7,274 nt of DNA, taken from Planctomycetota bacterium (GTDB lineage: Bacteria; Planctomycetota; Planctomycetia; Pirellulales; Lacipirellulaceae). Positions within the stretch are counted from its first letter, which is position 1, and every line of letters begins with the position of its first letter. Below, piece by piece: positions 1-5,534 of this stretch. Under the pieces are notes generated by a model. The model ran no database searches. It was not told the origin of the DNA and saw nothing but the letters and a program-made list of their open reading frames with translations. The stretch covers positions 1-7,274 of the forward strand of contig JAKEGR010000210.1 in assembly GCA_022615465.1 (NCBI GenBank). Direction: 5' to 3'. Position numbers and translations under genes: made by a program.

Positions 1-330
1 GACGCGGGCGCCGCGGCCGGCCCCGCCGAAGTTGAACCCGAAGCCCTCGAACAGGTCGCCGAAGGCTTCGAAGATGTCGGAGACGTCGTTGTACTGATGC
101 CCCTGGACGCCGGCGTGTCCGTAGCGGTCGTAGCGGGCCCGCTTGTCCGGGTCGTTGAGAACTTCAAATGCCTCGGCCGCCTCCTTGAACCGCTCGATCG
201 CTTCTTGGTCGCCCGGGTTTTTGTCCGGATGGTACTTCACGGCCAGCTTGCGATAGGCTCCGGCGATCGCGCCGTTCGAGGCGGATCGTGAGATGCCCAA
301 CACTTCGTAATAGTCGCGCTGCCTGGCCAT
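1..330 (-). CDS. dnaJ: DnaJ-type co-chaperone, N-terminal part (gene cut by window edge)
   Basis: This gene encodes a J-domain protein, which stimulates the ATPase of DnaK (Hsp70) and delivers unfolded clients to it in the cytoplasm. The visible 110 codons begin [12 protein letters not shown], the usual DnaJ opening. The invariant HPD tripeptide, which contacts DnaK, is at residues 34-36, inside YHPDKNPG. Helix IV reads [17 protein letters not shown], and a Gly/Phe-rich stretch starts near residue 85 ([10 protein letters not shown]). The ATG at 330 is chosen because it gives exactly the family N-terminus. No good Shine-Dalgarno is well placed: the only GGAG is 16 bases upstream, inside an inverted repeat. 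The rest, including any zinc-finger domain, lies outside the window, so full-length DnaJ cannot be separated from a shorter CbpA-like J protein. It lies 218 bases downstream of groEL1 on the same strand. The J-domain assignment is near certain. Confidence 0.93.
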   Translation of the reverse strand, partial: MARQRDYYEVLGISRSASNGAIAGAYRKLAVKYHPDKNPGDQEAIERFKEAAEAFEVLNDPDKRARYDRYGHAGVQGHQYNDVSDIFEAFGDLFEGFGFNFGGAGRGARV

Positions 331-340
331 GTCTGTGGTT

Positions 341-357
341 GGCACACTCCGTGTGCC
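341..357 (-). promoter_or_regulatory. Perfect inverted repeat just before dnaJ
   Basis: The sequence GGCACAC-TCC-GTGTGCC is a perfect 7+3+7 inverted repeat ending 10 bases before the dnaJ ATG. In the mRNA it folds as a hairpin with GGA in the loop, and the only nearby Shine-Dalgarno-like GGAG lies in the loop and first stem base. It could be a protein operator or an RNA structure limiting translation. The repeat is directly visible; both roles are inference. Confidence 0.4.
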
Positions 358-419
358 GTATTCGCTCCCCTTCTCTGGAACGCCATGCGAATCGGCGACG
401 GCTGTGCCAATTCGTGCTT

Positions 420-431
420 GTGCCGCGGCAC
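420..431. repeat. Perfect 12-bp palindrome in the groEL1-dnaJ gap
   Basis: GTGCCGCGGCAC is a perfect palindrome about 90 bases upstream of the dnaJ start. It could be a dimeric-repressor operator, but GC-rich DNA produces such palindromes by chance fairly often. No promoter hexamers could be placed confidently around it. Confidence 0.25.
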
Positions 432-488
432 GCGGAGCATACCGGCCACACTCAACGGGCAGTTAATTCTTGCTCATTCCATGCAAGC

Positions 489-517
489 GGGCCACTTGGC
501 ACGAAGCGAAGTGACCC
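489..517 (-). other. Stem-loop 31 bases downstream of groEL1
   Basis: Arms at 489-497 and 509-517 can pair over nine positions with one G-U wobble and an 11-base loop in the groEL1 transcript. No U-tract follows, so this is not a classical intrinsic terminator. It may protect the mRNA 3' end or act as a weak or processed terminator. Without a T-run, read-through into dnaJ remains possible. Confidence 0.3.
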
Positions 518-548
518 ACCGCTCAATCAGCAAGGACCGAACCACGCG

Positions 549-2168
549 TCAGCGGATGCTGCCGACAACCGCCTTCTTGCTCTCATCCTTCGAATCGTAA
601 TTGGTTACCAGCGCCTCGGTCGTAAGCAACAAGCCAGCAATGCTGGCCGCGTTCGCCAGGGCGGTCTTCACGACTTTGGCCGGATCGAGAATACCAGCCT
701 TGACCATATCGACATACTCGCCAGCGTTGGCGTCGTAGCCCACGTTCGTCGGCTTCTGGCTCACTTCGTCAGCCACCACGCTGCCGCTCAGGGCGCAGTT
801 GTCCGCGATTTGCTTCAGCGGCGAAGCAAGCACGCCAAGGATGATGTCAATACCGATCTTCTCATCGCCCTTAGCGCTGCCGCGAGCGGCTTCCACGGCC
901 TCGCGGCACCGCAACAACGCAACACCGCCGCCGGGCAGGATGCCTTCCTCGACCGCTGCCCGAGTGGCATGAAGCGCGTCTTCAACACGAGCTTTCTTCT
1001 GTTTCATGTCGGCTTCGCTGCTTGCTCCCACCGAGATAATCGCCACGCCGCCGGACAACTTAGCCAATCGTTCTTGCAGTTTCTCGCGATCGTAATCGCT
1101 CGTAGTCTGCTCGATGCTCTTGCGAAGTTGCTCGATCCGCTTCTGCACGTCTTCGTGGCGGCCCGCCCCTTGGACAATGGTCGTGTCGTCCTTGGTGACG
1201 GTGATCTTCTTGGCGCGGCCCAACTCCGCCATCGTGATGTTCTCGAGCTTCTTGCCGAGGTCTTCGCTGAGCACGGTGCCGCCGGTAAGGGTGGCGATGT
1301 CCGCCAACATGGCCTTGCGACGATCGCCAAAGCCGGGGGCCTTCACCGCGCAGACGTTCAAAATCCCGCGGAGCTTGTTGACCACCAGGGCTGCCAGAGC
1401 CTCGCCCTCGATGTCCTCGGCGATGACCAAAAGTGGTTTGGCTTTTTGACTTGTCTGCTCAAGAATCGGCAGCAGATCCCGCAAATTACTGATCTTCTTT
1501 TCGTGGATCAGTAGATAGGCATCCTCCAGTACGCACTCCATGGCGGTGGTTTCGTTGATGAAGTACGGCGACAGGTAGCCCTTGTCGAACTGCATGCCTT
1601 CCACTAACTCGAGCGTTGTCTCGGTCGTCTTGCCTTCCTCAACCGTGATGACCCCGTCCTTACCAACCTTTTCCATCGCGTCGGCCAGCAGGTCGCCAAT
1701 CATGCGATCATTGTTGGCGCTGATCGCGCCGACATGGGCAATTTCCTGCTTGCTGGAGACCTTTTTGGCCATCTTATCGAGTTGCGCGACTGCCGCCGCG
1801 ACGCCCTTTTCGATGCCGCGCCGAACTGCCATCGGATTGCTGCCGGCGACAATGTTCCGCGTGCCTTCGCGGAGAATTGCCCGGGCAAGCACGGTGGCGG
1901 TTGTCGTGCCGTCGCCGGCCAGTGAAGAAGTCTTGTCGGCCACTTCATGGACCAGCTTCGCACCCATGTTCTCGAACGGGTCTTCCAGTTCGATTTCTTT
2001 GCTGACCGTAACGCCGTCTTTGGTCACCGTCGGACCGCCGAACGATTTGTTGATGATCACGTTCCGGCCTGTTGGTCCCATCGTGATGGCGACTGCGTCG
2101 GCCAGCTTGTCCACGCCGCGGAGCATCTTGGCCCGCGCGGCATCTTCAAAAAGTAGTTGCTTTGGCAT
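549..2168 (-). CDS. groEL: GroEL1, 60-kDa chaperonin with canonical apical site and no GGM tail
   Basis: This is a group I chaperonin of 539 residues (E. coli GroEL has 548). It forms double seven-membered rings that fold proteins in the cytoplasm using ATP and the GroES lid. The ATP-site residues are present: D51 in TKDGVTV and the GDGTTT loop at 85-90, and the third-domain aspartate lies in [15 protein letters not shown]. The apical client/GroES surface matches E. coli: Y198, S200, Y202 and F203 in GYLSPYF, then [10 protein letters not shown] and EALAALVVN. The C-terminus ends KKAVVGSIR, with no Gly-Gly-Met repeat, which most bacterial GroELs carry. The ATG at 2168 has AGGA nine bases upstream (2178-2181) and gives the standard MPKQLLF start. 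It lies 114 bases after groES with no clear terminator between, so the two are probably co-transcribed. It is the likelier general-purpose partner of GroES. Confidence 0.97.
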   Translation of the reverse strand: MPKQLLFEDAARAKMLRGVDKLADAVAITMGPTGRNVIINKSFGGPTVTKDGVTVSKEIELEDPFENMGAKLVHEVADKTSSLAGDGTTTATVLARAILREGTRNIVAGSNPMAVRRGIEKGVAAAVAQLDKMAKKVSSKQEIAHVGAISANNDRMIGDLLADAMEKVGKDGVITVEEGKTTETTLELVEGMQFDKGYLSPYFINETTAMECVLEDAYLLIHEKKISNLRDLLPILEQTSQKAKPLLVIAEDIEGEALAALVVNKLRGILNVCAVKAPGFGDRRKAMLADIATLTGGTVLSEDLGKKLENITMAELGRAKKITVTKDDTTIVQGAGRHEDVQKRIEQLRKSIEQTTSDYDREKLQERLAKLSGGVAIISVGASSEADMKQKKARVEDALHATRAAVEEGILPGGGVALLRCREAVEAARGSAKGDEKIGIDIILGVLASPLKQIADNCALSGSVVADEVSQKPTNVGYDANAGEYVDMVKAGILDPAKVVKTALANAASIAGLLLTTEALVTNYDSKDESKKAVVGSIR

Positions 2169-2205
2169 GACAGATTTTCCTGATCTTGATTTGCCGGCTT
2201 CACTG

Positions 2206-2221
2206 CCGACCGCCTGGTCGG
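2206..2221 (-). other. Small hairpin in the groES-groEL1 spacer
   Basis: CCGACC and GGTCGG form a perfect six-pair stem around a four-base loop (AGGC in the mRNA), 38 bases before the groEL1 start. An overlapping alternative stem pairs GTCGGC with GCCGGC (one G-U) toward the start codon, so the two folds exclude each other. This could set the GroES:GroEL1 ratio by processing or folding, but the stems are short and may be chance. Confidence 0.25.
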
Positions 2222-2282
2222 GTATTCGCCGGAGCGTGTTCGAATTGATTCGGCCTGGCGGACGACGCTAAGCACATACAAC

Positions 2283-2582
2283 TCAACTGACCACCTTGGC
2301 CAAAATGTCGCTCTCACGGAGGATCTTGTATTCCTCGCCGTTGACTTCGACTTCCGAGCCGCCGTACTTGCCGAAAATCACTTCGTCGCCAACGCTCACC
2401 GATAGCTCGCCCCGGTTGCCGCTATCAAGCAGTTTGCCGGGACCGACAGAAACCACTTTTCCGCGTTGTGGTTTTTCCTGGGCCGCGTCCGGCAGTACGA
2501 TGCCACCCGCGGTCATTTCTTCCGCCTCGAGCGGTTGCACTACCACGCGGTCGTCTAGTGGTCGTAGTTTGATCTTTGCCAT
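2283..2582 (-). CDS. groES: GroES, 10-kDa co-chaperonin
   Basis: GroES forms the seven-subunit lid that caps GroEL and encloses the folding client. The protein has 99 residues, a normal length. It opens [15 protein letters not shown]. The mobile loop carries GGIVL, with the I28-V29-L30 hydrophobic tripeptide that docks on the GroEL apical domain, and the end [12 protein letters not shown] is typical. The ATG at 2582 has AAGGA eight bases upstream (2591-2595). It is the only GroES in the window and sits between two groEL genes: 132 bases after groEL2 and 114 bases before groEL1. A candidate promoter starts 28 bases upstream of the ATG, so groES-groEL1 may be transcribed independently of groEL2. 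Confidence 0.97.
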   Translation of the reverse strand: MAKIKLRPLDDRVVVQPLEAEEMTAGGIVLPDAAQEKPQRGKVVSVGPGKLLDSGNRGELSVSVGDEVIFGKYGGSEVEVNGEEYKILRESDILAKVVS

Positions 2583-2609
2583 GTGTAAGTTCCTTGTGTT
2601 GTTATTGGG

Positions 2610-2638
2610 AGTATTCGAAAGAGGGCTCTTTGAATCAA
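2610..2638 (-). promoter_or_regulatory. Candidate sigma-70 promoter of groES-groEL1 with an operator-like repeat in the spacer
   Basis: On the minus strand TTGATT (2633-2638) is followed after 17 bases by AATACT (2610-2615); each hexamer matches the sigma-70 consensus at four of six positions. The spacer is mostly an inverted repeat, AAAGAG-CC-CTCTTT (2618-2631), flanked by TTC and GAA with one extra base on one side. A protein bound there would block RNA polymerase. The sequence differs from CIRCE. Promoter function is inferred. Confidence 0.4.
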
Positions 2639-2663
2639 ACCGATCGCCTCGGCGTCGATATTT

Positions 2664-2691
2664 TCCGTGGTTCGTGGTCCGTTGTTCGTTG
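2664..2691. repeat. Four tandem heptamers in the groEL2-groES gap
   Basis: Four adjacent 7-base units follow the pattern T-Y-C-G-T-K-G without exception: TCCGTGG, TTCGTGG, TCCGTTG, TTCGTTG. They use each combination of the two variable positions once, as if a 14-base unit had been duplicated and then changed at one position. The array is flanked by T-runs (2661-2664 and 2694-2699). It resembles intergenic short tandem repeats that vary in copy number; function is unknown. Confidence 0.6.
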
Positions 2692-2714
2692 CATTTTTTG
2701 CTGACAACGCACTC

Positions 2715-4394
2715 TTACATCATTCCCGGCATGCCACCCATGCCACCCATGCCACCCATGCCACCCATGCCGTGGTCATGTTGGTGGCCGCCTGCCGGTT
2801 CTTCGTCTTTCTTCGGTATCTCCGTGACGAGCGAGTCGGTAGTGAGCAGGAGGGCCGCTACGCTGGCCGCGTTCTGCAGGGCGGTCCGGACAACCATCGC
2901 CGGATCGACAATGCCTGCGGCTGCGAGGTCGCAGTACTCGTCCTTGTCGGCGTTGTAGCCGTCGTTCTTGCCCTTCATCTGCCGGACGCGGTTGACAACC
3001 ACATCGCCATCCACGCCCGCGTTTTGGGCAATGTACTTTAGGGGGAAATGGAGCACGTTGGCCACGATCTGGGCGCCATGTTTTTCATCACCATCGAGAT
3101 CGAGCTTCTTCAAAACCTTTTCACACCGCAGCAAGGCAACACCGCCGCCGGTCACGATGCCTTCTTTGAGCGCGGCCTGCGTGGCGTTCCGGGCGTCGTC
3201 GAACAGGAACTTGCGTTCCTTCAATTCCGATTCCGTCGTGGCACCGACCTTGATCTGCGCCACGCCTCCGGCGATCTTTGCCAGGCGTTCTTGCAATTTT
3301 TCGCGGTCGTAGTCGCTGTCGGTTGCGTCGATTTCGCGGCGAACTTGCTCGGCGCGGCCGGCGATTGCGTCTTTTGAACCGCCTCCGCCGATGATGGTCG
3401 TCTTATCGCTATTGACGATGACCTTTTTGGTCTTGCCCAGGTCGGAGATTTTCACGCCATCGAGCTTCACGCCGAGATCCTTGAAGATCGCGGTGCCGCC
3501 CGTCAGCGTGGCGATATCGCCCAGCATTGCCTTGCGGCGGTCGCCATATCCCGGGGCCTTCACCGCACAAACCTGCAGGATACCGCGGAGTTTGTTGACC
3601 ACCAGCGTCGCGAGCGCCTCCCCTTCGATATCCTCGGCGATAATCAACAGCGGTTTGCCTGCCTTGGAAATCGCTTCGAGAATTGGCACGAGGTTCTTCG
3701 CACTCGAGATTTTTTCCTCGTAAACCATCACGAAACAGCCTTCCAACTCAACCGTTTGTTCGTCTTGATTCGTGACGAAATGGGGCGAGAGAAAGCCTCG
3801 ATCGAACTGCATGCCCTCGACGACTTCCACCGTCGTCTCGTTGCCACGGCCTTCTTCCACCGTGATCACGCCATCCTTGCCGACCTTGGTGAATGCGTCG
3901 GCCAGCACGCTGCCGATCGTCGGATCGTTATTACCGGCAATCGACGCAATTTGTTGCAAGGCCTTCTTGTCTTTCACGTCGACCGTCTCGGCCTGCTTGC
4001 GGATGGCCTCGGAAACGGCATCAACCGCCTTGTGGATGCCGCGGCCCAGGGCCATCGCGTCGATTCCGGCGGCGATCATCTTCAGGCCTTCGCGGAAAAT
4101 TCCCGCAGCCAGGACCGTGGCGGTTGTCGTGCCATCGCCGGCCACGTCGTTCGTCTTGCTGGCGGCTTCCTTGACGAGTTGCGCGCCAAGGTTCTCGTAT
4201 GGATCGTCCAGCTCAATATCCTCGGCCACGGTGACGCCATCCTTGGTGACCTTGGGCGAGCCCCAGCCCTTATCCAGCACGGCGTTGCGGCCGCGGGGAC
4301 CGAGCGTGCTACGCACGGCCCGGGCCAACTTGTCGACGCCGGCCGCCAGCGGGGCACGCGCTTCGTCCTCAAACACCATCTGCTTTGCAGACAC
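2715..4394 (-). CDS. groEL: GroEL2, 60-kDa chaperonin with GGM tail and altered apical site
   Basis: This is a second group I chaperonin, 559 residues from the GTG at 4394. The ATP-site residues are intact: D52 in TKDGVTV, GDGTTT at 86-91, and the third-domain aspartate in [15 protein letters not shown]. The apical surface differs from E. coli: the GYLSPYF equivalent reads GFLSPHF, so Y199 becomes F201 and Y203 becomes H205, and L234 becomes V236. The tail is His-rich (GGHQHDHG) and then GGM repeats, ending PGMM. The start is GTG, not the TTG five codons upstream, because GGAGG lies eight bases before the GTG while the TTG overlaps that same GGAGG; the protein then begins [13 protein letters not shown], the family norm. 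It precedes groES with a 132-base gap and has a 325-base leader of its own. Differences from GroEL1 suggest a separate client range; this is inferred. Confidence 0.96.
   Translation of the reverse strand: MSAKQMVFEDEARAPLAAGVDKLARAVRSTLGPRGRNAVLDKGWGSPKVTKDGVTVAEDIELDDPYENLGAQLVKEAASKTNDVAGDGTTTATVLAAGIFREGLKMIAAGIDAMALGRGIHKAVDAVSEAIRKQAETVDVKDKKALQQIASIAGNNDPTIGSVLADAFTKVGKDGVITVEEGRGNETTVEVVEGMQFDRGFLSPHFVTNQDEQTVELEGCFVMVYEEKISSAKNLVPILEAISKAGKPLLIIAEDIEGEALATLVVNKLRGILQVCAVKAPGYGDRRKAMLGDIATLTGGTAIFKDLGVKLDGVKISDLGKTKKVIVNSDKTTIIGGGGSKDAIAGRAEQVRREIDATDSDYDREKLQERLAKIAGGVAQIKVGATTESELKERKFLFDDARNATQAALKEGIVTGGGVALLRCEKVLKKLDLDGDEKHGAQIVANVLHFPLKYIAQNAGVDGDVVVNRVRQMKGKNDGYNADKDEYCDLAAAGIVDPAMVVRTALQNAASVAALLLTTDSLVTEIPKKDEEPAGGHQHDHGMGGMGGMGGMGGMPGMM
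2731..2771 (-). repeat. 9-bp tandem repeat encoding the GGM tail of GroEL2
   Basis: Four and a half perfect copies of ATGCCACCC (plus strand) encode Gly-Gly-Met repeats at the GroEL2 C-terminus. This flexible tail projects into the folding cavity in characterised GroELs. Perfect identity at the DNA level makes copy-number slippage plausible. Confidence 0.9.
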
Positions 4395-4402
4395 GCGGTA
4401 GT

Positions 4403-4407
4403 CCTCC
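4403..4407 (-). promoter_or_regulatory. Shine-Dalgarno that fixes the groEL2 start
   Basis: GGAGG on the minus strand lies eight bases before the GTG at 4392-4394. The alternative in-frame TTG at 4407-4409 overlaps this motif and would add five residues not seen in the family, so the GTG is preferred. Confidence 0.8.
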
Positions 4408-4444
4408 AATTACGGGTAGGATGAACGGTAGGGTAAATGCCTGA

Positions 4445-4468
4445 CGGGAGCATGAAGAGACGCTCCCG
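4445..4468 (-). promoter_or_regulatory. Inverted repeat in the groEL2 leader
   Basis: CGGGAGC (4445-4451) and GCTCCCG (4462-4468) form a perfect seven-base inverted repeat with a 10-base spacer, 50 bases upstream of the GTG start. The geometry resembles CIRCE (9-9-9) but the sequence does not. It may be an operator or a 5'-UTR stem-loop; no assay evidence is available. Confidence 0.35.
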
Positions 4469-4673
4469 ACCAATTCGTGAGGGATATCCCGTGAACAGCC
4501 TGAACTGGCAGGCGCACCACGAGAGACCATAACTTAACGCAAGCGACGTGCCATTGCCAAGGATGCCGCCGTAACTAATTGTAAAATTTGACCTTATGTC
4601 TTCTACGGGAAGATGGCGTGGCCGAGGCCGGCGGGGCAAGTTCGCGAGCGAGTGCCACTTTGGCAGTCATTCG

Positions 4674-4726
4674 GGCCGATGTCGGCCAAGGATGCTTGCC
4701 TGCTCCCGATCGGCTGCCATCAGCCG
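4674..4726 (-). other. Two hairpins at the 3' end of the SDR gene
   Basis: CGGCTG-ATGG-CAGCCG (minus strand, 4711-4726) forms a six-pair tetraloop hairpin that spans the SDR stop codon. About 23 bases further on, GGCCGA-CA-TCGGCC (4674-4687) is another perfect six-base inverted repeat. Neither is followed by a T-run, so they are weak terminator candidates at best. Confidence 0.25.
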
Positions 4727-5505
4727 TAGCGGGCCATGATTCGATCAATCACCCACGGAAACCAGCGGTTCGCCGTCACCAACAACCAGCCGCGCCAACT
4801 CGGGATGATCTCGTGCCGGCCACGCTCCATGGCCCGCACTGTGGCGCGGGCGACCCGCTCGGGCGACACGGGCTGCGATTCCTTCCAAGGCAGTTCGCCG
4901 TGCTCCTCGATCAGGTGCTGAAAGAATTCGGTGTCGGTCGGGCCGGCAGCCACCGTGAGCACGTCGATCCCCAGCCGCGCAAACTCCGCCCGCAACGCTT
5001 CGCCAAAGCCCTGCAGGGCAAACTTACTCGCCGAATACTCGCTTTTGTGAGGGCAACCGCGTTTGCCGAGAACTGAGCCAATGTTCACGACGATCGGCTG
5101 ACGGCCGGCACGCAATAGCGGCAGCGACTCGCGGATCAGTTCGACCGGCGCGAAAAAGTTCACTTCCATGATTGGTCGCAGCCGCCCCGGATCGGCGTCG
5201 GCAAACCGGCCGTGCGCGCTGATCCCCGCGTTGTTGATGAGAATGTCCAGGCCGCCAAGTTGATCGCGAGCCGATTCTAGGGCGTTGAGTCGTGCAACAG
5301 GGTCCGTCACGTCGCCGACGACCACCACCGCTCGGCGGCCAAGCCTTGCGACTTGCTCGGCAACCTCGGCTAGCCGCTCTTCGCGCCGGGCCAACAAGAC
5401 CAGATCGACGCCCTGACGCGCTAACTCGATCGCCAGGGCGCGGCCGATACCGCTCGATGCGCCGGTAACAAGTGCCCGCCGGTCAGTGAGTTGTCGACGC
5501 GTCAT
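4720..5505 (-). CDS. Short-chain dehydrogenase/reductase (SDR), substrate unknown
   Basis: This 261-residue protein is a classical SDR, a cytoplasmic NAD(P)-dependent oxidoreductase of normal family length. The Rossmann glycine motif TGASSGIG is at 14-21, followed by arginines at 40-41 after the second strand, which often indicate NADP(H). NNAG is at 91-94. The catalytic tetrad is complete: N116, S144, Y157 and K161 (YSASK). The C-terminal segment is rich in Trp and hydrophobic residues (PSWRGWLLV, RWFPWVIDRIM) and may help bind substrate or lie against a membrane. The ATG at 5505 is the first possible start, because an in-frame TGA lies at 5512-5514. No clear Shine-Dalgarno is seen. It starts 29 bases after the hflX stop, so co-transcription is likely. 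Substrate and pathway cannot be read from sequence. Confidence 0.92.
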   Translation of the reverse strand: MTRRQLTDRRALVTGASSGIGRALAIELARQGVDLVLLARREERLAEVAEQVARLGRRAVVVVGDVTDPVARLNALESARDQLGGLDILINNAGISAHGRFADADPGRLRPIMEVNFFAPVELIRESLPLLRAGRQPIVVNIGSVLGKRGCPHKSEYSASKFALQGFGEALRAEFARLGIDVLTVAAGPTDTEFFQHLIEEHGELPWKESQPVSPERVARATVRAMERGRHEIIPSWRGWLLVTANRWFPWVIDRIMARYG

Positions 5506-5534
5506 GGCCGGTCAATATGCCACAACACGAGCGG

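Larger units (their letters stand above)
4395..4719 (-). other. Leader region between the SDR gene and groEL2 (no gene)
   Basis: I find no credible gene in these 325 bases. They probably hold the groEL2 promoter. An AT-rich island at 4571-4600 contains TACAAT (4578-4583, minus strand), five of six matches to a -10 box, but with no good -35. A separate TTGGCA (4555-4560) lacks a good -10. Nearer the gene lie a perfect palindrome GGGATATCCC (4481-4490), flanked by direct CGTGA copies, and the inverted repeat at 4445-4468. No CIRCE element and no sigma-32-type promoter is visible. Confidence 0.5.

Noticed and set aside
288..1514. 408-codon open frame on the plus strand, antisense to groEL1
   Set aside because: Codon-biased, GC-rich groEL genes often have long open antisense frames. 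The protein shows no domain and the minus-strand frame is unmistakably GroEL.
2694..2699. Six-T run after groEL2, as a terminator
   Set aside because: The T-run is on the plus strand and would only serve plus-strand transcripts; no stem precedes it.
4407..4409. TTG start for groEL2, giving 564 residues
   Set aside because: It overlaps the GGAGG ribosome-binding site and adds residues absent from the family; GTG at 4394 is better.
3756..4424. 222- and 209-codon plus-strand frames over groEL2
   Set aside because: Antisense shadows of groEL2; no recognisable motif.
4640..4665. CIRCE-like half site (GGCACTC, minus strand) upstream of groEL2
   Set aside because: Only one half matches; the expected GAGTGC arm nine bases away is absent.
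4600..4700. Possible tRNA or small RNA in the GC-rich leader
   Set aside because: No T-loop consensus or cloverleaf could be drawn.
4588..5076. 162-codon plus-strand frame
   Set aside because: Overlaps the SDR gene antisense, which has a complete catalytic tetrad; no family features of its own.
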